A stretch of DNA of 64,000 nucleotides from Zeus faber (lineage: Eukaryota; Chordata; Actinopteri; Zeiformes; Zeidae). The notes below the pieces were generated by a model that saw only the letters and a program-made list of their open reading frames with translations, did no database searches and was not told where the DNA came from. Made by a program: the position numbers and the translations under genes. The stretch lies in contig OY482849.1 of NCBI GenBank assembly GCA_960531495.1, positions 34,688,736 through 34,752,735 of the forward strand. Direction: 5' to 3'. This document shows, one piece after another, positions 1-16,200 of the stretch; positions within the stretch are counted from its first letter, which is position 1, and every line of letters starts with the position of its first letter.

Positions 1-718
1 AAACTCTGTCTCAGTCTCTCTGTTCTTGGTGTGTGACTGCGGAGGCGCTTGCCTGATTGCAGCAGCTGGAACAGTCCGTTGTTGGGGTGTTGAGGATCGT
101 TCATGATGCTGCAGCTCTGCTACTACACCTCCTGGTGAATAAGTCCTGCAGAGGGGAGGGTAGTTCCAGTGGTACGTTGGGCTGAACGCATCACCCTCTG
201 CAGGGCCTGCCTGTCCTGAGCAGTACAGTTCTAAATCCAGGCAGTGATGTTGCCTGTCAGGATGCTCTCCACTGCTGCAGAGTAGAAGGACTTGAGGATC
301 CTCACCAAGACCCGGCATTTCTTCAGCTGCAGACGCTGCCTCGCCTTTCTCACCAGAGTATCTGTATGAATAGCCCATGTTAAGTCCTCCGTGATGTGGA
401 CTCCCAGGAACTTGAAGCTGCAGCTTGACAGCCAGTCTGGTGGGGACTATGGCGTTGAAAGCTTAACTATAGTCGATGAACAGCAATTTCACATGGGCCA
501 TCCAGGTGCGTGAGCTTGGTGTGCAGTACCTGGGAGAGCACGTCGTCTGTGGATGTGTTCGGCCGGTATGCATACTGCAGCGGGTCCAGGGTGCGGGGGA
601 GCGACGCACAGATGTAATCCTTAATGAGCCTCTCGAAACACTTCATGACCACCGAGGCGAAGGCCACCCGACGGTAGTCATTCAGGCAGGCTGGAGAGGC
701 CATCTTCAGAACTACTAA
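1..718 (-). mobile_element. Decayed non-LTR retrotransposon (L2/Rex1-type LINE) reverse transcriptase fragment
   Basis: Minus-strand translation at 467-703 gives RT-type text including the stretch NDYRRVAFASVVMKCFERL and then QYAYRPN, which is characteristic of fish LINE reverse transcriptases. Continuing leftward, FIDYS is followed by a stop. The frame then passes directly to the C-terminal text for the part after the catalytic core (GVHITEDL equivalent, 360-420), so the segment that should carry the F/YADD catalytic box is missing. The copy is therefore internally deleted, carries at least one stop, and is cut by the window edge. Family placement (L2/Rex1-like) is from recognition, not from a search. 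Confidence 0.75.
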
Positions 719-903
719 ATTCTACCTTCTTCCGTCCAGTGGCATTGTAATCACAATGACACATCTAATTCAAAGATATAAATATGTCTGGAAGTAAATC
801 TTGAAAGGTCAAGGGAAACTAAAATCTACAGTAGCAAGACATTGAGAACACACAAAATAATCCAGGCTAATGTGGTCATTTCAAATAGTTGATTCATTCC
901 TAA

Positions 904-3821
<2,918 letters not shown>

Positions 3822-4889
3822 CGCCACGCTGGCCCTTTGTGGTGTTGATGCCTTCTCCTGCTGCCTTCAAGCAATTATATATATATATATAATCTCTTGG
3901 AGTAAAGCTCAATTTGAAAAAGCTTAGATAGTGACAGAAGTGTTGAAGGTACAGGGTTTTTTGTTTTTTTTTCCTTTACAAATTTTGTAAAAAATTGACC
4001 TTAGTTATGTTGTTCTTGATGTGTGTGTGGGGGGAGTGTGTCATTATCAATAAGGCCAAAATATTTGTAAACACCAAAAGAAAGAAATGTGTATTTTTGC
4101 ATTATAACTGCATGAATTTGTGTATATTAAATATTTTTTCCCTTTGCTCGCCTGATAGAAATGACCCATATTTTGCAGCGATTTCCTTCCCGTTATGGAA
4201 GCTAACGATGTTGTCCGTCAGATCCAATCTCACACGTTCATCCTTTACGAATGGAGTAACAACTTATCTCAAGATTCTTACAAAGTAATTTATTACACAA
4301 AAACACCAAGTTTACATTTGTGTTTTACCAAAATGAGTTTTCCAGTCTTCTCAGATTGTGCATGGGATCATAAAGCACAGTTATTTTTTGTTCGTTTTTT
4401 TTTTATAATAAGCACATTAGTAATCATCGGTGATTTCGTGTGCACAGCTGTTTGTTGGGATAATGAAAGGACTATGGGTCACAGTGTAAAGGTGCCTCGC
4501 CTCGATTGGCTGCGGAACATTCCTCAGATCAGCGGGCGGGGCTTAAGCACTTTCTGTGGTTGGCAGCGTTGACACCGCAGGTCCCCCTGGCTGACCTCGT
4601 GGATTGCATGGTACGAGTTAAGAAGAGATTGTTTTCCAATATGGCAAATTTACTCATGTTAAAAGTACAAAAAAAACAAAACATTTTATGACCTCAAAAT
4701 CGAATACTGACGAAACCTGACTACGGTTGCTTAAGACAGACGAGTAAAAGAATGACTCCTTTAGTAAAAACCGGTGAGCGCAGTCTTTTGAGCGGGTGTG
4801 TTTGGAGGGGGGGGGGCGGGGGGTGAGGTTTGACCTCACGACTCTTCCCCCTCCCCCATTTTCGGGAAGCGCGCCCCCCCAGCTTCCCT
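3822..4889. other. Intergenic/3' UTR interval between convergent tmem43 and rhoA
   Basis: The 3' flanks of the two convergent genes share this interval. It is AT-rich, with a short (AT)n at 3878-3891 and a G-rich run near 4805. No coding segment with recognisable homology was seen on either strand; the ORFs here (for example 4195-4572) lack codon-like character. Confidence 0.6.
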
Positions 4890-6325
<1,436 letters not shown>

Positions 6326-6478
6326 AAAAGAACAACCTGTCCTTAATAATCTTAATAATAAATATAAATAATAAACACATGATTTCTATTTTCTGTTTCA
6401 ATTTGAACCTTAGGTAATGTGGTTTGCAATGTGACTGCAACCAAAACAACAATAATTGCAGGAGATTCTGATTTATCA

Positions 6479-6500
6479 TAATAACAATAATAATATTATT

Positions 6501-6545
<45 letters not shown>
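6479..6545. repeat. (TAA)n microsatellite
   Basis: A near-continuous run of TAA/ATT trinucleotides in the presumed rhoA 5' intron. Confidence 0.95.
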
Positions 6546-6547
<2 letters not shown>

Positions 6548-7199
6548 ATCTGAAATAATTCAGGGAAAACACGCCACTTTCAGTGAATCCTAAAAGGTCA
6601 TGTTATTATTTAAGGGACAGGGGTGGGGGCCTGATGCCGGGGGTTCGATGCTGATGGAGAAGCAGGTTTTTATTTTTGTTTCTTTGGTTTTTGTTGATGT
6701 TGTAACTTTTGGATCCGGATCTTAGCGCCGTCGACTCTTCACCGCAAAGAGGATCCGAAAGCAGCTCCAGCTCCGCTTCCTTCAGCTCCACACACCGTCA
6801 GCCACCGGGCTTGTGTTAGGTCTCTCTCACCAAACACAGCGGCCGAATTTACGACGGCCCCTGATTATTTAATCGAACGTGTTATGAGTTCGCATCGATG
6901 GGTCGACATGTGCGCACGACTACATCACCGGCGAAACGCTGGACGCGACGTGTATCAACCCCCCGCGAGCCGAGCAGGGCGCTGTGTTTACAATAGACTG
7001 TGCTAACGTTAGCCGGCTAGCTCCTCTACCCTTAAACTCTGCCGCAGTGTTACACGGCGCCGGTGCGGACCAAACGTCGACGCGAATCTTCTCTTTCGAA
7101 CACCGCCGGTTTTTATTTGTCGAGTCGGTTCCCGGTTTATTCCAGGAGGGGAAAAAAAACCACCACCACCCATTATTAGCCGCGGCTAGTTTCGCTAGC

Positions 7200-7510
7200 A
7201 AGGCGGAAGTGAAGGAGCCCGTGATGGGCCGCTAGCAGCTAGCCAGCTAGCAACACAATACCAGTTGACTAAAACAGAGATGGTCGATGCCCGACGTGGC
7301 GCTGCGGTGCCCCGCGTCGACAAGAGCGGCGTGCCTACCTGCTCGCTGGGTTACACGCGGCCCGAGGGGTTCTGCTGCTGCTCGGCTGACCGTCTACGGC
7401 GCTGGATCACTGCGGTAGTGACGGACTGCTGCTGGGTTACAGGCGGGGAGGGAGGGAGGGAGGGAGGGAGTCCGGGGTGGGGTGGACGTGGAGGCTCCCA
7501 TCGGTGACTG
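7200..7510 (-). promoter_or_regulatory. Probable rhoA 5' UTR exon/promoter
   Basis: A GC- and CpG-richer island after AT-rich intron sequence. Read on the minus strand, a good splice donor (GAGCAG|GTAGGC) sits at 7338/7339, so a non-coding first exon ending at 7339 would splice to the ATG exon at 5942. Reiterated GCTAGC/CAGCTAGC motifs lie at 7190-7250, and a (GGGA)n run at 7445-7470. RhoA genes normally have a non-coding first exon; no transcript evidence is available here. Confidence 0.4.
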
Positions 7511-7529
7511 AGCTAAACGGAGCTTATTT

Positions 7530-7685
7530 AAAAAAAATAGTAATAATAATAATTATAGTAATAATATAACAATAATAATAATAATATATTTATAATAATA
7601 ATAGTCATAGTAATAAAAGTTATAATAGCTATAATAAAATAATAATAATACCAATAATTGTTATTATTACTATTATTATTATTAC

Positions 7686-7716
<31 letters not shown>

Positions 7717-7924
7717 GTAATAAAACAATAATAATAATAATAGATATAATGATAATAATAGTTATAATAGTAGTAATAAGAATAATAATAATAATACAAA
7801 TACGAATATGAATATGAATAATAATAAAAGGTATAATAGTAACAATAGAAATAATAATGACGATGATGATACTACTACTAATAATAATAATAGTTATAAT
7901 AATAATAATAATAATAATAATAGT

Positions 7925-7964
<40 letters not shown>

Positions 7965-8040
7965 GTTATAATAATAATAATAATTCTTATTATTATAGCA
8001 ATAATAATAATGATTATCATAATAGTGATAATAATATAAT
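7530..8040. repeat. Long imperfect (TAA/TAG)n microsatellite
   Basis: About 510 bp of TAA, TAG and TTA trinucleotides with interruptions. It changes polarity near 7650-7715 (ATT-type) and contains a short GACGATGAT patch at 7858. It accounts for the Asn/Ile-only ORFs on both strands. Confidence 0.95.
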
Positions 8041-8200
8041 AGTCCATCCATCTCTCTATCACCCGTCCATCATCCATCCATACAACCATCTCTCTATCAT
8101 CCATCCATCCATCAATCATCTATCCAATCATCCATCTGTCTGTCTGTCCATCCATCTGTCTGTCTGTCTGTCCATCCATCTGTCTGTCTATCTATCTTTC
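8041..8200. repeat. (TCCA/TCTG/TCTA)n tetranucleotide array
   Basis: ATCCATCC, TCTGTCTG and TCTATCTA tetranucleotides directly abut the trinucleotide array to the left. It is the same tetranucleotide class as the giant arrays at 35-37 kb. Confidence 0.95.
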
Positions 8201-9304
8201 CCCCATTTGCTGAGTATCTGTTGTGTATTCCATTTAAAAAGGACATTGAGCAGTGCAGTGATGAAGTGTATGTTGATGCTGAAGCAGTTCCACACTTTTC
8301 AGGACATTAAAGGAGCAAATGTGGATGTTGTTTGGATTTCCCTTCTCTTTCAATTTTACCATTGTTTACTATTTGATTTTATCAGGGCGGTGCAAAATGA
8401 GTTCAAATGTTTGTTATATGATTGTTTCAGTTTGTAGTTTCTTCTTTCCGGCATTTGTGATTGCTGATTTTTCCACTCCTGCTATTGCATTCCCTTCTTC
8501 CTGGAAATGAATCATGTATATAATGGAACGGAGAAATTGAATTGATTGATTGATGAATACAGAGACAGAGAGAAGTAAAGATAGAAGTGGCACCGTCCTG
8601 GGTTAGGTGGTGTATTAATAACAAGCCTCTTACTCTAATCCTGATAAGAGGCTTTCTCAGCTCCGCTAAAATCCACTTAATGGAAACAAACTCAGACATG
8701 TTTCTATGGAAATACACTCATGTTAATTGCAAAAGCTGTATATACCCATAATGAAAAGCACTTCCAATTTGTACATTTTTTAATTGCAGAGTTTTGCTTT
8801 TGTCACAAAAATATTGTTCCATAAATATCTCCTGAATAAATATTATTTGTCCTACACATTGTGGAACTCAGATAATAATTGTCAAATTAAATGTACAAGC
8901 AAAATACACAGAGCTCACAAAATGATCCCCTGATCCCCTTTCATCTCATCTGAATTAAATCAATACATTTCAACCCTTTTTGTACTGTGATAAATTAATG
9001 ATGTCATATTCCTCCACACATTGAGCATTTTAATGGCACAGATATACATTTCATTTATAAAACCTGACATCTCAGCAATAGGGACCCCAAAGTGAAAGTG
9101 AGACTACGGTAAGATTTAAAAAGAGGTTCCAGCAGAAGGTTTGGACGGCTGGATAATACAGATAACAACATATTTTTTCATTTTGTTCCCTGCTCTACAT
9201 AGTCGGCTACAAGCAGTGTGACATTTTCCGAATTTCTGAATCCCAGGCATTTTTTTGTGTCTCTTTATCCCGTCTCGGGGGGGGGGCGATGTGTTTTCGG
9301 AGCC
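8201..9304. other. AT-rich interval, probable 3' UTR of the CISH-like gene
   Basis: No recognisable coding segment or repeat family was seen. It lies immediately 3' of the minus-strand SOCS gene. Confidence 0.5.
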
Positions 9305-10730
9305 TCATACATGGAAGGGGTAGTCCTTGAGGTATCCCAGCAGGAGCTTTGGCAGCGGCAGTTGCTTAGAGGAGTCAGTGCTTCGGTGGATGGCGAGCCG
9401 AGCCATGTGCTGCAGGGAAGGGAAGGCGTGCGGCCTGTGCAGGGGACGCACCAGCCTCAGACGGACCCCGCACGCCTTCGCCACCTGCTGGACGGGGTAG
9501 CCTTCCGGCCCGGCTTTCAAGTCGCCCCCCTCATCGCCTCCCCGCCCCCGTGGGCTCTGTCCGAAACTGACGTAGTGCTGGATAAGGCTGAGGACGTCGG
9601 GGAAGGTCCGCGGATGAGGCGGTGGCGGGGAGCCACAGTCCAGCCAGAAGCAGCCTCCGGAGGCGTCGTGCTTGATGCGCACGTTGGTGGGACCGCAGCG
9701 CGTCTTCACCGACAGGGTCAGCATGTAGTCGGGGTGGCTGCTGTCCCGCACCAGGAACGTCCCTTCCGATCGACTCAGGAGGGCGTCACAGGCTTCACTC
9801 GCTGAAATGGAGCCCCAGTACCAACCTGCAGTTGGGATGAGACCGTTCTGTATATCAATGCAGTTATGATGAAAATATTGTGTTTTCTTATTATATGTCC
9901 ATTAGATGATGTGCCAAGAGGACGCCTCCCGTCCCTTGAACTATGGCATCAATGCCCTCAAGGCTAAAATGAAACATCAGGGAACCGTACTGTTTGGAAT
10001 AGAATAACCAAGCAGAATACTATCCATTGATCTACTTCTTGATAGCAGGTGTTTTGGGTGGCATTTACTTACTTACCCAACCCCCCCTCCGCCCCCCCCC
10101 CAAAAAAAACCCCAAAACAAAACAATAAAAACATGGCAACCGCACATTGCTCTTCCTCCGTTTCCAAGTTGTCTGAATTTGCCAGCAGGGGCAAGGCAAA
10201 GCACCGATTCACTCTGCATTGCTTACCTACATTGGTCATTGTGAATGCAACTTGATGAAGGTGAAAATAGGCACAGCTGCTTTAATGTCACCTACAGCTC
10301 AACAATATCAAAACAGAATCACCTCAAAACATCCCAAACAGCACGGGGCCTGAAGTTAAGTTTGATCAACATGCACTGCCTGCACAGTATAAAAACGGCT
10401 GGAGAATGTTACCTGAAACTTCAGAAATGGGACAAAACCATTCAGAGTCGAAACATTTTTTTTTGCATGTACTCCTTCAACACACAACTTTCTACACTTC
10501 CCCGTGTAACACTGTTTATTTGTATTTTTCTCTGCAGTAAATCAAAGTTGCAAAGCAAGACTGAATCCACATCCGAAGTTATTCCCGTTACCTGACGTAT
10601 GGAGGTACTGGAAGGTGGTGGTGACACAGCAGGGCTCTGGTGTTGGTTGCCAGGTCAGAGAGGGGAGGTGTGGGCAGCATGGAACCCTGCTCTCCTCATG
10701 ATAAGATGTGCTCGTTGCCTTAGCAACCAT
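9305..10730 (-). CDS. cish: CISH-family SOCS protein (SH2 + SOCS box), 2 coding exons
   Basis: CISH-type proteins are cytokine-induced feedback inhibitors. The SH2 domain binds phosphotyrosines on receptors, and the SOCS box recruits Elongin B/C-Cullin5. Coding exons: 10592-10730 and 9305-9825; 660 nt, 219 aa. Visible: an SH2 start TSGWYWGSIS spanning the exon join, the phosphotyrosine-binding FLVRDSSHPDYMLTLSVK, GPTNVRI, FPDVLSLIQHYV, and a C-terminal SOCS box LQHMARLAIHR ... LPLPKLLLGYLKDYPFHV. The order and text (GPTNVRI, LPLP..YPF) fit CISH better than SOCS1/3. The protein is shorter than human CISH (about 258 aa). The ATG at 10728-10730 follows an in-frame stop, so it is the first Met of this exon, but a further 5' exon with an alternative start is possible. 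A teleost-specific CISH paralogue (socs8/cishb type) is the main alternative. Confidence 0.88.
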
Positions 10731-11613
10731 GTTTCATGACAGCCCTGGCAAGAGAAGACGACATTGGATCAGAGAATACATTCTCAAATGGCTGAAAGGA
10801 ACAGGAAAAAAAAAACAACTCCCCCCCAAAAAAGTCACCGTCCCTTAGATTATTACTTTGAGGTTATTGCTGGTTTTGAATAAAACACTCCTTTCTGATG
10901 AATATTTAAAACTTAAAGTAGTTCAAACAGCTGAAACAGTGACATATTCATGAAGTTTGGGTCATTCTTTATTTGGTTTAGGGCCTACAAGTCCACTGCT
11001 TAAAAAACACTTAATACAATGAGTAATTAAATAAGTAAGTAATCCAGTGACTTCAAACGGCCTGTTATAGGAGCGGTGAGGTGTGGAGCATTATGCAACC
11101 ACTGAAAGGTCAGCAGCAACATAGTCATTCATTTATACAGTACTATCAATCATCTGTACTACTACTAGTGTAGGTCCATACATATCTGCTATGACTGGAG
11201 TTCCTCAATTAAGTCATTTGTACGACAGCAGTTTTACAGCATTAAAGCCTCATCCAACAACAACACGACAGAGGAGCTGGAGCCTTTCATCTGGACCGTG
11301 TTGTCCCAATCTCACCTTCGAACACATAGAACATGTAGAAGGCGACGAGTCGGAGGAGTTTCCACCCAACGCGACAGGAACACGCGTTTACATTTCACAA
11401 CACAGAAATAAAAAACCCAAAACAATCCAAACACATCACCTTGAGCGTCCAGAAAGTGACCTGATGTGCTCCTGAATATAGGTTGCAGACGGGTCCCTTT
11501 ACGCTGACGCTCCGGGGTCCTCCGCCCGGCGCACTGACGGGCTTTGCGGGGTTTTGGGTTCAGGGAGAAGCGCGGAGCTGCGCTCGACAGCAGCGACCCT
11601 CGTCCACCGCGCG
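10731..11613. other. 5' flank of the CISH-like gene
   Basis: GC content rises from about 11,470. No coding homology was found on either strand. It likely holds the promoter and/or a non-coding first exon, though no specific cytokine-response motif cluster was confirmed by eye. Confidence 0.4.
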
Positions 11614-11870
11614 GCGGAGGCGGCGGAGGCGGCGGAGGCGGCGGAGGCGGCGGAGGCGGCGGAGGCGGCGGAGGCGGCGGAGGCGGCGGAGGCGGCGGAG
11701 GCGGCGGAGGCGGCGGAGGCGGCGGAGGCGGCGGAGGCGGCGGAGGCGGCGGAGGCGGCGGAGGCGGCGGAGGCGGCGGAGGCGGCGGAGGCGGCGGAGG
11801 CGGCGGAGGCGGCGGAGGCGGCGGAGGCGGCGGAGGCGGCGGAGGCGGCGGAGGCGGCGGAGGCGGCGGC
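11614..11870. repeat. GGAGGCGGC 9-bp minisatellite, about 28 nearly identical copies
   Basis: A practically perfect 9-bp array on the plus strand. No frame contains a stop, which produces poly-Gly, poly-Arg and Ala-Glu ORFs that should not be read as genes. It lies about 0.9 kb upstream of the CISH-like gene in GC-rich sequence. G-tract spacing permits G-quadruplex or triplex formation. Confidence 0.97.
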
Positions 11871-12156
11871 TCCGAGTAGCGCGTCTCACGGAAAAACGGG
11901 ACCCAAAACGAGCCGCCTGGTCACACTTGTTGAGCAGAATGTCCGGTGTTTCCATTTGGTCTGCGGCCCATGACGGTTTACCAGTTATAGCAACTTATGT
12001 GAATTTGCCTGTTGCCTATATTTCAGTTCTCTTTATTTTAGATTATTAAACCTTGGTAGTTTACAGGCATTGTGTGACTATCCATTGACTATCCATCCAT
12101 TATAGATTGTTACTTGCAATTAATAATATTTGAGAGCCAACAGAGAGAGAGAAAGA

Positions 12157-12242
<86 letters not shown>

Positions 12243-13227
12243 GTTTAACCACTTTTTGGGGAAATAGGCTAAACACCTCTCCCATCATTAAAATAAACAT
12301 TTACGCAAAGTACTATTAGAGCTCACCCGTCTCATCTGCTGGGGGCTTGGGCCACTTACGCTTAAAAATTTGCGGCTAGAATACTGGGACGACAATACCA
12401 CCAACGCAGATAAACCACAGAGTGCGTTAGGAAATCCAGAATAAAAAAATATTTCTGGTATCATGTAAAGCAGCAGCAGTTAACTGAGCTTGGTCAAGTG
12501 GTGTCTGCGTCACTGTGCTTTCAGGTGTCAGTGCTCAGAATGAACTTCCATGTGATAAAGAGTAGAACATTGTTAGTTTGGCTTGTAAGGATGCAGTATA
12601 GGAACCAGCATCTCTATAAGAGAATATGAACCGGCATTTATCTGAGTTCAGTTAAAATATCGTATAGTTAAATAAAATTTCAGGCTCAAAGGAAGGGACA
12701 ATGGTGCTGGGCAGTATATGTTGAAAACAATTTGTGAAATGGAAAAACTAAACTAAGATTGGGAGATGAGAAACCTTATGGGATTAAAAATATATAGGCC
12801 TAGATTGATTGACTATTTTCTGAACATCTGCAAACTTGTCCATTTGCGCTACATCTAATTGGTAATTGATGTTATCCATCCCACATGCTTAATTTCATAT
12901 CAATACTTTATGCAGAAAACTATTATGCAGAAAATTCCAACGATTCTGATTAGTTCCACAGCATATACAATGTAGATCTCTTATTCACTGTCATAAAAAT
13001 CCTAACTTAGTTTTGGTTGTGTCACCTTAATGGTCGTAATGTCCAGGTTAAGAAAACCTCAGAGTAAGAGTTAATATGGAAAATCTGTTCTCCCATGCCC
13101 TCGGGTATAAAGGTTGAAGAGAAGATTTACTACACAGTTACGACAAGGGGGGTTGAAAAATAAATGATAGACACTGTGTCAGCTGGCTTTTGTATATGTG
13201 CTTGTCTATTTATTGGTCTGTTCATGT
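11871..13227. other. Intergenic interval between CISH-like gene and twf2
   Basis: Contains the (CA)n tract listed separately; otherwise AT-rich sequence without recognised genes. The part right of about 12,900 is probably twf2 3' UTR. Confidence 0.5.
12158..12238. repeat. (CA)n microsatellite
   Basis: About 40 CA dinucleotides preceded by a short (GA)n. Confidence 0.98.
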
Positions 13228-16200
13228 CTAGTTTTCTTCGCCGTTCTCCCCTGCCCCCTTGATCAGCCGCTTGTTGCCTCTCTTCCCTCCGGGCCCGCGG
13301 GGCTTGGCAAACGCTTGCTTGAGAGTGTGCTCCATGGGATGGACTTCCTCGTATAGAAAGTCCTCCGTCAAGCCATCGCCACTGTCAATCTCCATCTACA
13401 CACACGCACAAAAACCCAAACCCAAAACCTCACAAACATAACTCAATACACAGTTTAATATGATTACCCATCAACTGTGATGAACAAACTTGGACATCAT
13501 GTAGTTCTAGAGTGAATTACGATGTCCCACTGAAACTGCCTGATACACTGATGGAACGGGAGATGAAATGTGTGTCTAATATAATATCCAAATACACATT
13601 ATTGCAAATACATTTCCGTTAATGCATTAGCCCCCAATATTTATATGGTGTTCTGCACCTTTTTGGTGACTTCAAGTTGGTAGTCTCTCTCCACCTCCTC
13701 AAGTAGTCTGTTCTTACAGCTGGAATACAGCATCCGCTCCTTGATACTGCAGCTGTAGCCAGGCATCGAATATATGAAGACTGAGAGAAGAAGAAAGAAT
13801 TGTACAATATCCGAGGATGACTTTAATTTGTATTGAATGTCAATTCACAGCAGAATTTCACTCTCGCACGTCTTAACCATTTAGACCCTATGGTAAGAGT
13901 TCTTAAGCGCTAATACAGACACAGTGATTGGTGCGAACCCAATGCCTCCTGGCGCTGTCCCTGGTGAGAGTGTTTAAAGATGAAGAAGTGGTATCTGGGT
14001 GAATCGGTGGGAATCCTGAAGGGAAGCTCGTGAGTCTCTGTGGGGTTGGTATTGACCAGCTCAATCGTCTCTTTCTCGACATCTAACCTCTACAATACAT
14101 ACAAACAAAACAAGTGTCCTGAAAAGTGCTACAGCTATAAAGAACATCATCATCATCATCATCCTGGATCTGTCCATCAAATTCCATTTCCACCTCTGGT
14201 GGAATCCATCGCAAAAGCCATACTGTAAGGCTACTCATGAGGCGAGACAATGTCCATTAATGTTGTGAAGTTGATATTGTTTATTCTATGTAAAAAGAGC
14301 GTAAGACCCACCAGTTGTATATAATTGACACGTCTTTGTTTGAGATATCTCAGAGCCTGTTTGGCCTCTTCTCGCAGGGGGAAAGCTAGACCCTGGAGAG
14401 TCTGTGCCCTTTTGTCCAAGCCAAACTCCATAGTCACCTGTGGGGGGGGGGGGGGGGTGGTATAAAATTGTACACTTCTTATGACATACTGTTGAACTAA
14501 GACACAATAAAGCTCATAATAATAAAAAAGTGAAATTCCATTTCTTTGAATCCAATAAACAACTGGACATACGACTTGGCCAACCTTAGCTCGTCCTGTG
14601 GGAGTACCAATTCTCCTGCGTTCATCCTGTGAATACATTTAACAAAGATACTTTCATCCCTCTTGATCAACCTGGTTCTTTCTAATATTTTTTTTTTTTA
14701 GTATCACAAAATGGCTGATAGGAAGGATGTCGACATACCCATACAACTTTATCCTGAGTGAGAAATGAACCAGAGAACCACATGAGGTAAATCATTTCAA
14801 TAAAAGACCCTTTAAAACGATCTCCGCGTCGCGGCTGCCCTGAAGGGTTTACCTCCGTGGCTTTGAGTCTTTGTAGCTCCTGCTCTGCGGCTGTGAGAGG
14901 AGCGGGGCAGGAGCAGGAAGACATGTGGCGCAGGTAGCCCTGGAAGCACAGGTCATCCTGCAAAAGAAAAAAGCAGAAAGTCGTGAAACAAGTTGGGACT
15001 TTGGGTTCTTTGGTGAGAGAAGGTCACACACCTCTGCTGTCCCGAACATTTCATCTTTGATGTGACCTCCCCAAAACTCTTTCTTCAGCGTGGCCCGGGT
15101 GGCGGCGTACACCATCTTCTGCCTCACCTGGAGGGTGCAGAGCAGACATGAGGGGGGTCTGGGGGGGACTGGGACTGCTCAGTTTGATAACTTCTCATCT
15201 CAGGGGGATGCGTTGGCGTATAAACAATGGTTCTACTTCACATACTGGCGATTGGTCAGGTGACCAGGCGATGAAGATCCACTCGTATCCATGTGCGTTC
15301 TGGGAGTCGAGACGGAAGAGGATGTAGCAGGGTTCCCGAGCAACGAGCAAGGGGAGCAGGAAGTGATCATAGTCCTTGTCCCAGCTCTGAGCCGGCTCTC
15401 TGTAGGAACCAAGCACCAGCTCCTCTGCGGGCAAAACGCATGCCTCCATCTCAAATCATTCCCGTATAAGACTCATAGAGTTAGTTATGACATAAGCTGC
15501 TATAGAAGAGAACAGTGGTTACCATTTCTAATGATGATCTTCATTATTCTGATGGAACCGCCCCTCGCCCGGGCCAGAAACTCCTTCAGCTCAGATGTTG
15601 CTAAGGTAACCAGATATAAGGCAGACAAGTCAAAACGAAGGACGGTGATAGCACAGGACACAGTTGCTAAAGAAGAACTTGAGACATCAGTCCGGGGAGA
15701 AAACCTGATCTGCTGCCAGGTAGTCACTGTATCGCCTCAGTGAAGTTGACAAGCAGCACAAGTTACAGACATAATGTTGACATTTCTTCCCGTTTGAAAG
15801 TTTCTCAATTGTAGCATTAAAATTAAAGATACAACAAACAAAAAAGAACTAGGCACCCATCCTCCTCCTCTCTCTCTCCCTCTCCATGGTTACCGAACTC
15901 AGTGGTCTCATAAATGATGTATGATCTGATGACAAAGGTGAGAGAGGTGTGCTTCCCCAAGCCCTCCCTTCACTACTCCAATTACAAAAATGCCACAACA
16001 AATTAATGCTACTCTTGAACAATCTATGAATGTGCTAAACGCTGTCAGTACTCTTGTGTTTCCTTTACAACATTCTCCTTTGCAAATATTTCTACCCAAT
16101 TTACAGTAAATATGTTGCCCTCGGGATGCTGCGGTGCGTTGTCAGGTCAGACAAGTCAAACAAATTATCAGCAATTACATTGGGAGGACGTCAGGTCACA

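Noticed and set aside
7808..8437. 209-aa Asn/Tyr-rich plus-strand ORF
   Set aside because: It is a translation of the TAA microsatellite and adjacent tetranucleotides.
11483..12049. 188-aa Arg-rich, 111-aa Gly-rich and 139-aa Ala/Glu-rich ORFs
   Set aside because: All three are frames of the same 9-bp GGAGGCGGC array; a stop-free repeat makes every frame open.
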